Source: CAUSKK01 sp963532425 (GTDB taxonomy: Bacteria > Pseudomonadota > Gammaproteobacteria > Cardiobacteriales > Cardiobacteriaceae). From it: DNA of 64,000 nucleotides. The stretch covers positions 1 to 64,000 of the forward strand of contig CAUSKK010000008.1 of NCBI GenBank assembly GCA_963532425.1. The letters run 5' to 3'. The translations under genes were made by a program, and so were the position numbers. The notes under the pieces were generated by a model. The model was not told where the DNA came from. It saw only the letters and a list, made by a program, of their open reading frames with translations, and searched no databases. Every line of letters begins with the position of its first letter. The first letter of the stretch is position 1. Shown here in pieces: positions 8,453 through 17,372 of the stretch.

Positions 8453-9292
8453 ATGAATCTGCATCACTACCGCCAGCGCCTGGAAACCGTGCTAGCCGCC
8501 CAGCTGCCCCGGACGGGCCGGCTGGCCGAAGCCATGCGCTACAGCACCCTGGACGGGGGCAAGCGTCTGCGCGCCCTGCTGCTCTATGCCGTCGGGGAGG
8601 ATTTCGGTCTGGCCCCGGCCGGGCTGGATTTCCTCGCCGCCGCCGTCGAGGGCCTGCACGCCTATTCCCTTATCCACGACGACCTGCCGGCCATGGACGA
8701 TGACGACCTGCGCCGGGGCAAGCCCTCCAACCACCGGCACTTCGACGAGGCCACCGCCATTCTCGCCGGCGACGGCCTGCAGAGCTGGGCCTTTCTGATG
8801 CTGGCCCGGGCCGGGGCCGAATTTGCCGCGCCGGCCGCCCTGGCCACGGCCCTGGAGTGCTTCGCCCGCAGCGCCCTACAGATGGTGCAGGGCCAGATGC
8901 TGGACATGGAGGCCAGCGCCGACCCGGCCACCATCCACGCCCTCAAAACCGGTGCTCTGATTCAGGCCAGCCTCCAGCTGGGCGCCGTCTTCAGCCCGGA
9001 CTATGACGCCCACGCCGCCACCCTGAGCGTCCTCGGCGCCGAGCTCGGCCTCGGCTACCAGATTCTCGATGACCTCCTCGACGCCACCGCCGACAGCGCC
9101 ACCCTCGGTAAAACCGCCGGCAAGGACGCCGCCCAGGGCAAAAACAGCGCCGTCGCCCGCTACGGTCTGGCCGGGGCCGAGGCCCAATTAAATGACTGTC
9201 GGCAACGGTGCCAGCAATGGCTGCAAAGCCTGCCCCGGCGCGGTCTGGCTATCCAAACCGTCATGGAAAAAATGCTTGGCCGCCGGGATTAA
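8453..9292 (+). CDS. ispA: Farnesyl/geranyl diphosphate synthase (IspA type)
   Basis: A 279-residue short-chain prenyl synthase that condenses isopentenyl diphosphate with allylic diphosphates. The first aspartate-rich motif is HDDLPAMDDDDLRRGKP and the second is LGYQILDDLLDATAD; both bind Mg-diphosphate. GGKRLR lies in the N-terminal third, as expected. It is about 20 residues shorter than the E. coli enzyme, with no missing motif. CAGGAG precedes the ATG. The usual neighbours xseB and dxs are absent, so it appears to be a single-gene unit, followed 40 bases later by the fru operon. Confidence 0.92.
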   Translation: MNLHHYRQRLETVLAAQLPRTGRLAEAMRYSTLDGGKRLRALLLYAVGEDFGLAPAGLDFLAAAVEGLHAYSLIHDDLPAMDDDDLRRGKPSNHRHFDEATAILAGDGLQSWAFLMLARAGAEFAAPAALATALECFARSALQMVQGQMLDMEASADPATIHALKTGALIQASLQLGAVFSPDYDAHAATLSVLGAELGLGYQILDDLLDATADSATLGKTAGKDAAQGKNSAVARYGLAGAEAQLNDCRQRCQQWLQSLPRRGLAIQTVMEKMLGRRD

Positions 9293-9302
9293 ATCCTATA
9301 AT
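9276..9302 (+). promoter_or_regulatory. Likely promoter of fruBKA
   Basis: A perfect TATAAT at 9297-9302 lies about 30 bases before the fruB ATG and overlaps the ispA end/intergenic junction. Upstream only a weak TTGGCC (9276-9281) is seen, at 15-base spacing. No convincing Cra/FruR operator was found. Confidence 0.4.
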
Positions 9303-9332
9303 CGAAACTTCTGAACATTATTGGAGCGAACA

Positions 9333-11783
9333 ATGCAATTGACCGAAGCGCTTATTCAGTTGAATGGCACGGTGGCCGATAAAAAAGCGGCCATTGCGCA
9401 GGTGGCCCAGCTGCTCATCGACGCGGGTAAGGTTCAGCCGGAGTATCTGGCCGGCATGTACCAGCGCGAAAGCCAGGCCAACACCTACCTCGGCAACGGT
9501 GTGGCCATTCCCCACGGCACCCCGGAAACCCGCCAATACATCAAGGAAACCGCCATCGCCGTGCTGCAGATTCCCGCCGGCATTGCCTGGGGCGAAAACG
9601 GCGAACGGGTACAGCTGGTGGTGGGCATCGCCGCTTCGGACAGCGAACACCTGACCATTCTTCGCCGCCTCACCCGGCTGCTCAACCAGTCGGACCAATT
9701 GCAGGAACTGCTCCACACCACCGATAAAAATCTTCTGATTCAAGCCCTCAGCGCCGAGGACAACGCCCCGGCCCCCGCTTCCTCCCCCTCAGCTCCAAGC
9801 AGCGCCCACCGCGACAGCGTGCGCGTACCGAACCCGCTGGGCTTCCACGCCCGGCCGGCCACCAATCTGGCCAAGCTGGTTAAGGGGTTGGACGCGCCGG
9901 TCTTTCTGGTCAAGGAGGACGGCAGCCGCGCCGACGCCAGCAAGATGATGGCGGTGCTCGGTCTGGCCATCACGCCGCAGACGCTGATTCACGTGGAAAG
10001 CGACAGCGCCAGCGCCGTGCAACAGGTGGTGGCGGCGATTCAATCCGGCCTCGGCGACGACCTCAGCGAAACCCTCAGCGCCGCCCCGAAAAGCGCCCTC
10101 TGGGCCGCCGAAGGGGAGCTGCACGGGGTGCAGGGCATTTGCGCCTCGGACGGTCTGGTCATCGGTACCGTGCACCACTACCAGGACCAGCACTATGAAC
10201 TCAACCCCAATCCCAGCGCCCTGAGCCCCTGGGAGGAAACCAAGCGCTTCAATCTGGCCCTGGCCGCCGCCGCCGACGCCCTGCAGGAGCTGGCCCAGCG
10301 TTCGGAAATCTTCGGCGCCCACCTGGCCCTGCTCCAGGACGAAGCGCTTCTGGCCGCCAGCGTCAAGGCCATTGCCGCCGGCGCCCGCAGTGAAAATGCC
10401 TATGCCGCCGCCTGCACCCAGCAGATTCAGCAGTTTGAACGCAGCGACAGCCCGGTCTTCCGGGCCCGGGCCGCCGACGTCCAGGACGTGCGCGACCGGG
10501 TTATCCGCCAGCTGCTCGGTCTGAAGGAAAGTTCCCTGGACTTCGGCCCCGGCACCGTGCTCTGCGCCGATAACCTCACCCCCAGCGACACGGCCAAACT
10601 CAATCCGAAACACATTGCCGCCTTCATCACCGCCCAGGGCGGCGCCACCAGCCACAGTGCCATTCTCGCCCGGGGCATGGGCATTCCGGCCATCTCCGGC
10701 GTCAAGAATCTGGCGGTCCTGACCGAGGGCGCCACCGTCATCGTCGATGCCAACGGCGGCACCATCTACCTGCAGCCCACCGAAGCCCAGCTGGCTTCGG
10801 CCCAGAAGCGCATCGACGAGCTCAAGGCCCTGGAAACCGAAGCGCTTCGTTCCCGCCACGAGCCCGGCCAGACCGCCGACGGCAAACGCATTGAGGTGGT
10901 GATGAACGTCAATCAGGCCAAGGATTTGCCGGCCGCGCTGGAGCTGGGCGGCGAGGGCGTCGGCCTGATGCGCACGGAATTTCTCTATCTGGAGAGCGAC
11001 CACATTCCCAGCGAGGACGAGCAGGAGCGGGCCTACCGGGCCATGGCCGAAGCGCTCGGCGACAAGCCCCTGATTATCCGCACCCTGGACATCGGCGGCG
11101 ACAAGGAGGTGGCCTATCTCAAGCTGCACAAGGAGGAGAACGCCTTCCTCGGCACGCGCGGCATTCGCCTCTGTCTGCTGCGCGAGGATTTGTTCCTGCC
11201 CCAGCTGCGCGCCATCTGCCGCGTCGCCAGAGACCATAAAAACGTCAAGGTGATGTTCCCGATGATTGCCACCCTGCAGGACTGGCACCGGGCCAAGGGC
11301 CTGTTCGACCGGGTGGCCGCCGAAGTTGGTGTGGCCGATGTGCCGGTGGGCATCATGATTGAGGTGCCGGCGGCGGCGCTGATTGCCGAGCAGCTGGCCA
11401 AGGAAGTGGCCTTCTTCTCCGTCGGCACCAATGACCTGACCCAGTACACCCTGGCCATGGACCGCATGAACGCCGACCTGGCCCCGCAGACCGACCCGCT
11501 GCATCCGGCCGTGCTCCAGCTCATCGCCACCAGCGCCCGCCACATCAACGCCGCCGGCAAATGGATTGGCGTCTGCGGGGGCCTGGCCGGCGATGGCCTC
11601 GGCGCTCTGGTGCTGGTGGGCCTGGGCGTAACCGAGCTGTCGGTGAGCCCGAAAGAGGTGGTCAAAATTAAAAATAACCTGAAGCAGGTTTCCAGCGCCC
11701 GCCTGGCCGAACTGGCGGCCCAGGCCCTGAAGCTGGACGACGGCGAGCAGGTGCGTGAACTGTTCCGCCCGCTGTTGGCCTGA
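9333..11783 (+). CDS. fruB: Fused fructose PTS protein EIIA-HPr-EI
   Basis: An 816-residue multiphosphoryl transfer protein that carries phosphate from phosphoenolpyruvate to the fructose permease. Domains in order: EIIA-Fru (about 1-145) with the phospho-His in VAIPHGTPETR; HPr (about 160-245) with NPLGFHARPATNLAKL; and enzyme I (about 265-816) with GGATSHSAILARGMG as the phosphohistidine site and a PEP-binding C-terminal barrel (GLMRTEFLYL, GTNDLTQYTLAMDR). The start is ATG 9333 with GGAGCG just upstream. Because EI and HPr are built in, fructose uptake needs no separate ptsHI; none is in the window. First gene of fruB-fruK-fruA. Confidence 0.95.
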   Translation: MQLTEALIQLNGTVADKKAAIAQVAQLLIDAGKVQPEYLAGMYQRESQANTYLGNGVAIPHGTPETRQYIKETAIAVLQIPAGIAWGENGERVQLVVGIAASDSEHLTILRRLTRLLNQSDQLQELLHTTDKNLLIQALSAEDNAPAPASSPSAPSSAHRDSVRVPNPLGFHARPATNLAKLVKGLDAPVFLVKEDGSRADASKMMAVLGLAITPQTLIHVESDSASAVQQVVAAIQSGLGDDLSETLSAAPKSALWAAEGELHGVQGICASDGLVIGTVHHYQDQHYELNPNPSALSPWEETKRFNLALAAAADALQELAQRSEIFGAHLALLQDEALLAASVKAIAAGARSENAYAAACTQQIQQFERSDSPVFRARAADVQDVRDRVIRQLLGLKESSLDFGPGTVLCADNLTPSDTAKLNPKHIAAFITAQGGATSHSAILARGMGIPAISGVKNLAVLTEGATVIVDANGGTIYLQPTEAQLASAQKRIDELKALETEALRSRHEPGQTADGKRIEVVMNVNQAKDLPAALELGGEGVGLMRTEFLYLESDHIPSEDEQERAYRAMAEALGDKPLIIRTLDIGGDKEVAYLKLHKEENAFLGTRGIRLCLLREDLFLPQLRAICRVARDHKNVKVMFPMIATLQDWHRAKGLFDRVAAEVGVADVPVGIMIEVPAAALIAEQLAKEVAFFSVGTNDLTQYTLAMDRMNADLAPQTDPLHPAVLQLIATSARHINAAGKWIGVCGGLAGDGLGALVLVGLGVTELSVSPKEVVKIKNNLKQVSSARLAELAAQALKLDDGEQVRELFRPLLA

Positions 11784-11818
11784 ACCCCATTCCCCCCATT
11801 AGTAAAGGATTAAGCACC

Positions 11819-12769
11819 ATGAAAGTCATTACCGTAACCCTCAATCCGGCCCTGGACTACACCCTGCACGTGGAAAGCTGGGAAAAAGGTCTGGTCAATC
11901 GCAGCGACCGCATGGATTTTGCCTGCGGCGGCAAGGGCCTGAAGGTGGCCGTGAACCTGAACATCGCCGGCATCGACGCCAGCGCCACCGGCTTCCTCGG
12001 GGCCCTCAACGACCAGCGCTTCACCGAACTGTTCAAGGAAAAGCACGTCCAGGACGATTTCATCCGCGTGGCCCAGAAGGAAACCCGCCGCAACATCAAA
12101 ATCGTCGATGCCCAGGGTGAAACCACCGACATCAACCAGCAGGGCATCGCCGTCAACGCCGACCAGATTAACCAAATCATCGCCCTCATCGACCGCCAGC
12201 TGCCCGAGGCCGAGGTGCTCATGTTCGGCGGCAGTCTGCCCCCGGGCGTGGACAAGGATTTCTACGCCCAGATGATGAAGCGCTACAAAAGCAGCGGCAA
12301 ATTCCTGGTGGTAGATACCTCCGGCGCCGCCCTCACCGAAATGGCCCGGGGCGAGGTGCTGCCGGATTTCATCAAACCGAACATTCACGAGCTGCGCGAA
12401 ATGACCGGCAAGGCCCTGAACACCGACGCCGACATCATCGCCGAGGCCCGCAACTTCATTAAACGCGGCATGAAGCTGGTGGTCATTTCCATGGGCGAAG
12501 AGGGCGCCTGGTTTGTGACCAAGGACGAAGCGCTGCACGCCTCGCCGCCCCGGGTGAAAATCGCCAGCACCGTCGGCGCCGGCGATGCCATGGTGGCCGG
12601 GGTCATTCGCGGCGTGCTGCTGGGCCGGGGCCTGGAGGACATCGCCAAAACCGCCACCGCCTTCGGCGCCTCCAACGTGGAAAACAAATCCTCCTTCATC
12701 TCCACCCGGGAACGCATCGACGTGCTGCGCGAGCGGGTCGTGCTGATTAGAGAGGGCGAAGAGCGATGA
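11819..12769 (+). CDS. fruK: 1-phosphofructokinase
   Basis: A 316-residue PfkB-family sugar kinase that phosphorylates fructose 1-phosphate, the PTS product, to fructose 1,6-bisphosphate. It opens MKVITVTLNPALDYTL, typical of FruK. CGGKGLKVAVNL is the first PfkB signature region, and STVGAGDAMVAGVI near residue 250 holds the catalytic Asp and anion hole. AAAGGA lies upstream of the ATG. It overlaps fruA by four bases (ATGA). The order fruB-fruK-fruA is the common gammaproteobacterial arrangement. Confidence 0.96.
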   Translation: MKVITVTLNPALDYTLHVESWEKGLVNRSDRMDFACGGKGLKVAVNLNIAGIDASATGFLGALNDQRFTELFKEKHVQDDFIRVAQKETRRNIKIVDAQGETTDINQQGIAVNADQINQIIALIDRQLPEAEVLMFGGSLPPGVDKDFYAQMMKRYKSSGKFLVVDTSGAALTEMARGEVLPDFIKPNIHELREMTGKALNTDADIIAEARNFIKRGMKLVVISMGEEGAWFVTKDEALHASPPRVKIASTVGAGDAMVAGVIRGVLLGRGLEDIAKTATAFGASNVENKSSFISTRERIDVLRERVVLIREGEER

Positions 12770-14451
12770 AACTCATCTACCTCAGCCCGGCGCTGAGCCC
12801 GGTGGAAGCCCTGCTGGTGCAGGAGCTCTACCGGACGGTGCCCGACCTGACCGTCCAGCACGGCGGTGCGGTGGACCCCGGCGCCTATACGGAAATCGAA
12901 GTCTACGGCGACGGTCCGCTGCCGGCCAATCTGGCCGACCGGCCCCGGGGCGATTTGAACCGACTGTTCGCCGGCCCGACCGGGGGCAGTACGGCCGCCC
13001 CCGCTACCGCCCCGAGCGGCGGCAGCGCCGGAGCTAAATTCATCGTCGGCATCACCTCCTGTCCCACCGGCGTGGCCCACACCTACATGGCCGCCGAGGG
13101 GCTCCAGGCCGGCGCCGAGGCCCTGGGCTACCGGGTCAAGATTGAAACCCAGGGCAGCGTGGGCGCCGACAACGTGCTGACCGCCGAGGACATCGCCGCC
13201 GCCGATGTGGTCATCATCGCCGCCGATACCAACGTGGCCCTGGAGCGCTTCGCCGGTAAACGGCTCTACCGCTGCAAAACCAAGCCGGCCATCAACGACG
13301 GCGCCGGCCTCATTCAGAAGGCCCTGGCCGAAGCCCCGGTTTACCAGAGCGAAGCCAAGGCCGAGGCGGCCGGCAGCGGCGAGGGCGGCGCCCTGGGCAC
13401 CTTCTACAAACACCTGATGACCGGCGTGTCCCACATGCTGCCCTTTGTGGTGGCCGGCGGTCTGCTCATCGCCCTGGGCTTTGCCATTGGCTCCTACTAT
13501 TTCGGTGAAAACGGCATCTACATCTATAAGGAAGAGTATCAGGGCAATATCGGCCACCTTATCTTCGGCATCGGCAAAACCGCCTTCAAGCTGTTTGTGC
13601 CGGTCATGGCCGGCTTCATCGGCTTTTCCATTGCCGGCCGCCCGGCCCTGGCCCCGGCCATGGTGGGCGGCCTCATCGCCGACGAGATTAAGGCCGGCTT
13701 CCTCGGCGGCATTCTCGCCGGCTATCTGGCCGGCTATCTCATCGCCGTTCTGAACAAGGCCATCAAACTGCCGCGCGATTTGGAGGCCCTGAAGCCGACC
13801 CTAATCCTGCCGCTGCTGGGCACGCTGATTGTGGGCCTGCTCATGCATAAACTCCTCGGCCCGCCGGTGGCCAAGGTCATGGCCTTCCTGGAGGGCTGGC
13901 TCACCAATCTGCAGAACAACCAGAGCGGCGGCATTGTCGCGGCCCTGCTGCTCGGCGGCCTGCTCGGCGGCATGATGGCCGTGGACATGGGCGGCCCGGT
14001 GAACAAGGCGGCCTACACCGTGTCGGTGGGCCTGGCCGGTTCGCAGATTGGCGGGCCCATGGCGGCCACCATGGCCGGGGGTATGGTGCCCCCGCTGGCC
14101 ATCTTCTTCGCCACTATCTTCTTCAGGAACCGCTTCACCCAGGAGGAGCGCGACGCCGGCAAATCCACCGGCGTGCTCGGCCTGAGCTTTATCACCGAGG
14201 GGGCCATTCCCTTTGCGGCCAAGGACCCGCTGCATGTGATTCCGGCCATGGTGCTGGGCAGTGCCCTGACCGGCGCCATCAGCATGGCCCTGGGCTGCGA
14301 GCTGCGGCCCCCCCACGGCGGCTTCTTCGTGCTGCTGATTCCCAACGCCATCAATCACCTGCTCAGCTATGTGATTGCCATCGCGGCGGGCACGGCCCTG
14401 GCCACGCTGCTGCTGGGTCTGTTCAAAAAACCCCTGCCGGCTTCGGCCTAG
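12766..14451 (+). CDS. fruA: Fructose PTS permease EIIBC
   Basis: A 561-residue inner-membrane permease that takes up and phosphorylates fructose. The N-terminal ~85 residues look like a degenerate duplicated IIB domain. The active IIB domain follows, with the phospho-Cys in GITSCPTGVAHTYMAAE (about residue 96). The rest is the membrane IIC domain with many hydrophobic helices and the substrate-region motif FITEGAIPFAAKDP. Length and order (IIB'-B-C) match FruA. Translationally coupled to fruK. A clear rho-independent terminator follows 20 bases after the stop. Confidence 0.95.
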   Translation: MKLIYLSPALSPVEALLVQELYRTVPDLTVQHGGAVDPGAYTEIEVYGDGPLPANLADRPRGDLNRLFAGPTGGSTAAPATAPSGGSAGAKFIVGITSCPTGVAHTYMAAEGLQAGAEALGYRVKIETQGSVGADNVLTAEDIAAADVVIIAADTNVALERFAGKRLYRCKTKPAINDGAGLIQKALAEAPVYQSEAKAEAAGSGEGGALGTFYKHLMTGVSHMLPFVVAGGLLIALGFAIGSYYFGENGIYIYKEEYQGNIGHLIFGIGKTAFKLFVPVMAGFIGFSIAGRPALAPAMVGGLIADEIKAGFLGGILAGYLAGYLIAVLNKAIKLPRDLEALKPTLILPLLGTLIVGLLMHKLLGPPVAKVMAFLEGWLTNLQNNQSGGIVAALLLGGLLGGMMAVDMGGPVNKAAYTVSVGLAGSQIGGPMAATMAGGMVPPLAIFFATIFFRNRFTQEERDAGKSTGVLGLSFITEGAIPFAAKDPLHVIPAMVLGSALTGAISMALGCELRPPHGGFFVLLIPNAINHLLSYVIAIAAGTALATLLLGLFKKPLPASA

Positions 14452-14469
14452 GCCTAGGCAGACTTCCCA

Positions 14470-14494
14470 CCCCGGCTCCGGCCGGGTTTTTTTT
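14470..14494 (+). terminator. Rho-independent terminator of fruBKA
   Basis: CCCGGC/GCCGGG stem with TCCG loop (14471-14486) followed by eight T. The same 16-base hairpin recurs at 41497, 42457 and 43422. Confidence 0.9.
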
Positions 14495-15224
14495 ATTCCG
14501 AACCCACCGCCAAGATTTCCTCCCGCTGGGCCAGGGCCAGCAGCAGCGCCTGGCGAGCCGGGGGACTGACCTCGACCAGCTCCAGCGTCAGCCGCCGGCC
14601 GGCCGGGTCCTTGTCGATGTGGCCGAGGGCCAGATTCTGGGCCCGGCACAGCTCAGCACAGAGCGGCAGCAGCGCTTCGGCCGAAACATTGGCCCGGTAG
14701 CTCAGCGTCAGACGCCAGAGGCCGGGCCGGGGCAGCAGCTGCAGTTCAACCCGCTTCAGCATCATGATGGCCAGCATCAGCACGATGGCCACCAGGGCGA
14801 TGGGATAGAAACCCCAGCCGATGGCCAGGCCGACGCAGCCGGTGGCCCAGATGCCGGCGGCAGTGGTCAGGCCAATGATGCCCTCGTTGCGGCTTTTAAT
14901 CAGAATGCTGCCGGCGCCGAGGAAGCCGATGCCGCTGATGACCTGGGCGCCGAGCCGGCCCAAATCCAGGGTCATGCTGCGTGGCACGCTCGGCAGGGCC
15001 AGCAGTTCCAGGCGCAGCTGGTCCTGCAGCAGCGAGACGCTGGCGGCGCCGAGACAGACCAGAATATAGGTGCGAAAGCCGGCCGGCTTGTGGTGGCGCT
15101 CCCGCTCCAGCCCGACCAGCCCACCAAAGAGCACCGCCAGCCCGAGGCGTAGAAAAATTACCTCCACCGTCAGCGCCTCAACGAAATGGCTCTGGCGCCC
15201 GAGCCAATGTAAAAACTCCAGCAT
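14493..15224 (-). CDS. MgtC/SapB family membrane protein
   Basis: A 243-residue inner-membrane protein of the MgtC/SapB family. ATG 15224 is chosen because CGGAG lies 7 bases upstream and the frame before it only translates repeats. Conserved features are GLVGLERERHHKPAGFRTYILVCLGAA (first helix-loop), ISGIGFLGAGSILI and GLTTAAGIWATGCVGLAIG in the membrane part, then a soluble ACT-like C-terminal domain of about 85 residues. MgtC relatives affect Mg2+-limited growth and modulate ATP synthase in some pathogens; the role here cannot be told. It converges on fruA, and the shared gap holds the fru terminator. Confidence 0.88.
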   Translation of the reverse strand: MLEFLHWLGRQSHFVEALTVEVIFLRLGLAVLFGGLVGLERERHHKPAGFRTYILVCLGAASVSLLQDQLRLELLALPSVPRSMTLDLGRLGAQVISGIGFLGAGSILIKSRNEGIIGLTTAAGIWATGCVGLAIGWGFYPIALVAIVLMLAIMMLKRVELQLLPRPGLWRLTLSYRANVSAEALLPLCAELCRAQNLALGHIDKDPAGRRLTLELVEVSPPARQALLLALAQREEILAVGSE

Positions 15225-15713
15225 GGTTTTCTCCGAAAAAAGCGCCATTGTCGCCGCCGCCGGCCGGCCCGAAAAGGGGAGCGCTTCCGGCGCAGCGTTC
15301 CCAGTGCGGCCGGTAGAACGAAGCGCTTCCCGCCGGCGGTCAATGGGCCGGCCTTCCCCAAGCGAAGCGCTTCGGTCTGAAAGCCAAGCCGGAAGCGCTT
15401 CGTTCCGAACCCCGGCCCGGCCATTCCCCAAGCGAAGCGCTTCGATTAGCGCCGCTGGGTTCGTTCGCCCCAACGGAGCCCCGGGAATGAAGCGCTTCCG
15501 TTTGGAATGGACAGCGTGCTTCATTGGGACAGCATCGGCGCCCCGGATAGAAGCGCTTCCTTAATTCAACCGGGCCGGGGCCGTCAGCAATGGGCCTGCT
15601 GGAGAGGAAGCGCTTCCCCTTTCTAACTGCCAGTTCTGGAAAAAACGGCGAACACTGCGCCCGAACGGCGTTTGCCTAAAACAACCGCCGCCAGCGGAAA
15701 TGACTTTTTAGAG

Positions 15714-15807
15714 GGAAGCGCTTCGGTGTTAGCAGCCGAGAAGAGAGAGTTCAGCCTACAGGTCGTTCTAACGAAGCACTTCGGTTTAGAGCTAGCCCGA
15801 TATTCAC
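15714..15807 (+). repeat. 94-base direct repeat, copy 1
   Basis: Aligns without gaps to 16131-16224 with two mismatches. One mismatch turns the second internal palindrome into GAAGCACTTC here. Confidence 0.95.
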
Positions 15808-16130
15808 ACTGGCCAAGAGGGAAGCGCTTCGGTGGGCCTATTCCCAGCGGTCGAGCCGGGGCCCGGCTGAAGTGAGCCTTCAAAGCCGAAGCGCTTCGGC
15901 CTCGGCAGCTCATAAAACCCACCTGGCCTTTGCCCACCGAAGCGCTTCGTTAAAACGACCGGTGCCGGCCGGAGCGACTGGCCAGAGGGAAGCGCTTCCG
16001 GTCGGGGCTGCTAGGAATTAGCCCTCTGAGGCGAAGCGCTTCGGTATTAGAACCAAGCCCACCGGGCCATTCCAGCGAAGCGCTTCGTTAAATCGGCGGC
16101 GCCGGGGTCATTAGAAGCGATTTCCAAAGG

Positions 16131-16224
16131 GGAAGCGCTTCGGTGTTAGCAGCCGAGAAGAGAGAGTTCAGCCTACAGGCCGTTCTAACGAAGCGCTTCG
16201 GTTTAGAGCTAGCCCGATATTCAC
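16131..16224 (+). repeat. 94-base direct repeat, copy 2
   Basis: Partner of 15714-15807; both internal palindromes are exact in this copy. Confidence 0.95.
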
Positions 16225-17339
16225 GTCGGTCCAGAGGGAAGCGCTTCGACATTGGCAGCCAAAAAAGATAGGTTGCTGCCCGCTGGGTTGTTTCCAGCGA
16301 AGCGCTTTCGGCGGGGAACGGAATTAGGACTTCGCCAGCAAAGCCAGGAGGGGAGCGCTTCGGTTGGGCGGCCTTCTCCAATCGAAGCGCTTCGTTAAAT
16401 CAACCGGGCCAGGGTCATCAGGGACACTTCAGTCGTTGGAACTGAAAGAACGGTCTGGAACGAAGCGCTTCCGGCTGGAAAGATACGAAAGGGGAGCGCT
16501 TCGGTCGGGCTAATCCGGCCGACCGGGGTTCAGGGGCGGCCTCCAGGGGAAGCGCTTCGGTTGGCCAATCAAGCTAACGGTCAGGGAAGCATTAATCCGA
16601 GGGAAGCGCTTCGGCCTAGTCTGGCCCGCTGGGTTATCAGGAACGGCTTCCTCGGGGGAAGCGCTTCCAACTTGGGGTTCAGCGAAGCGCGGCGCTGGTA
16701 GGACTAAAGAGGGAAGCGCTTCGGTCGTTGGAACTGAAAAAACCGTTTCGGGGCGAAGCGCTTCATTAAATCGGCTGGGTTAGGGCCATTAGCAATGGCT
16801 TTGATGAAAGAAGGGAGCGCTTCAGTGTTAAGGCTTTTGCCGTCTGATGGCCGTTCCAACGAAGCGCTTCGGTCTGGGCCATCAAAGCAACGGCTGGAGA
16901 AACCTCAGTCCAAAGGAAAGCGCTTCGGATTGTTGGAACTGGGAAAGCAACGAAATTAGGGGAGCGCTTCCCTGCCGAAAAATAGGATTGGGCCGGGCGA
17001 AGCGCTTCCGGTTGCGGGCCCAGCCCTCGGCGGTTTTTTTTAATTGAAGCACTTCGGTCGCGGCGGCGGCCCAGCATTTTTATGTCAGAACGGAGGAAGC
17101 GCTTCGGTCGTTGGCGCTGGGCAAAGAGCTGAGAACGAAGCGCTTCGGTTGAAGCCCGTTGGCCAGTGTTCGGAACGAGGAAGCGCTTCCAGCGGCCGGG
17201 TCAGACCGAAGCGCTTCCCCCCGCCGAACTGGCCGGGCCGTCAGGAATTAACTCTCCGAAGCGAAGCGGTTGCGACGCCCCCTTTGGGGGCTTGCTGCGC
17301 TTCTAACGAAGCGCTTCCTCCCGGGCGGCCGCCGGGCAC

Positions 17340-17364
17340 AAAAAAACCGGGCCGAAGCCCGGTG
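17340..17364 (-). terminator. Rho-independent terminator of purA
   Basis: On the minus strand CCGGGC-TTCG-GCCCGG followed by seven T, nine bases beyond the purA stop. Confidence 0.9.
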
Positions 17365-17372
17365 GGAGGGGG

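Larger units (their letters stand above)
15270..17320. repeat. Large intergenic array of GAAGCGCTTC palindromes
   Basis: About 2 kb without a real gene. By eye there are roughly 30 exact copies of GAAGCGCTTC and about 10 one-base variants (GGAGCGCTTC, GAAGCACTTC, AAAGCGCTTC). Copies begin for example at 15320, 15364, 15392, 15434, 15489, 15550, 15607, 15715, 15821, 15888, 15939, 15989, 16033 and 16077, mostly 40-60 bases apart. Flanks are usually CG..CG, GG..CG or GG..CC. Sequences between copies are mostly unique, apart from a 94-base duplication (15714-15807 and 16131-16224). Short frames here translate to Glu-Ala-Leu, Lys-Arg-Phe or Ser-Ala-Ser runs and are not genes. Confidence 0.92.

Noticed and set aside
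9303..9332. Cra/FruR operator in front of fruB
   Set aside because: Only a GAAAC half-site is seen; no symmetric match.
9789..11543. Long open frame (584 codons) antisense to fruB, and similar ones opposite ilvA, hflK, SulP and hrpA
   Set aside because: High-GC codon bias leaves the opposite strand open; each faces a clearly conserved gene and has low-complexity Gly/His/Gln-rich product.
15225..15524. N-terminal extension of the MgtC-like protein
   Set aside because: The extra 100 codons run through palindromes and the internal ATG at 15224 has the ribosome-binding site and family N-terminus.
16846..16855. GCCGTCTGAT, close to the Neisseria uptake sequence GCCGTCTGAA
   Set aside because: One mismatch and only one copy; not a system here.
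15225..17077. Many short open frames rich in EALR, KRF and RSAS in this and the other arrays
   Set aside because: They are translations of the palindrome in its three frames, lack ribosome-binding sites and occur on both strands equally.
15270..17320. CRISPR array
   Set aside because: Repeat units are 10-12 bases, palindromic, with variable and partly duplicated intervals, and there are no cas genes.
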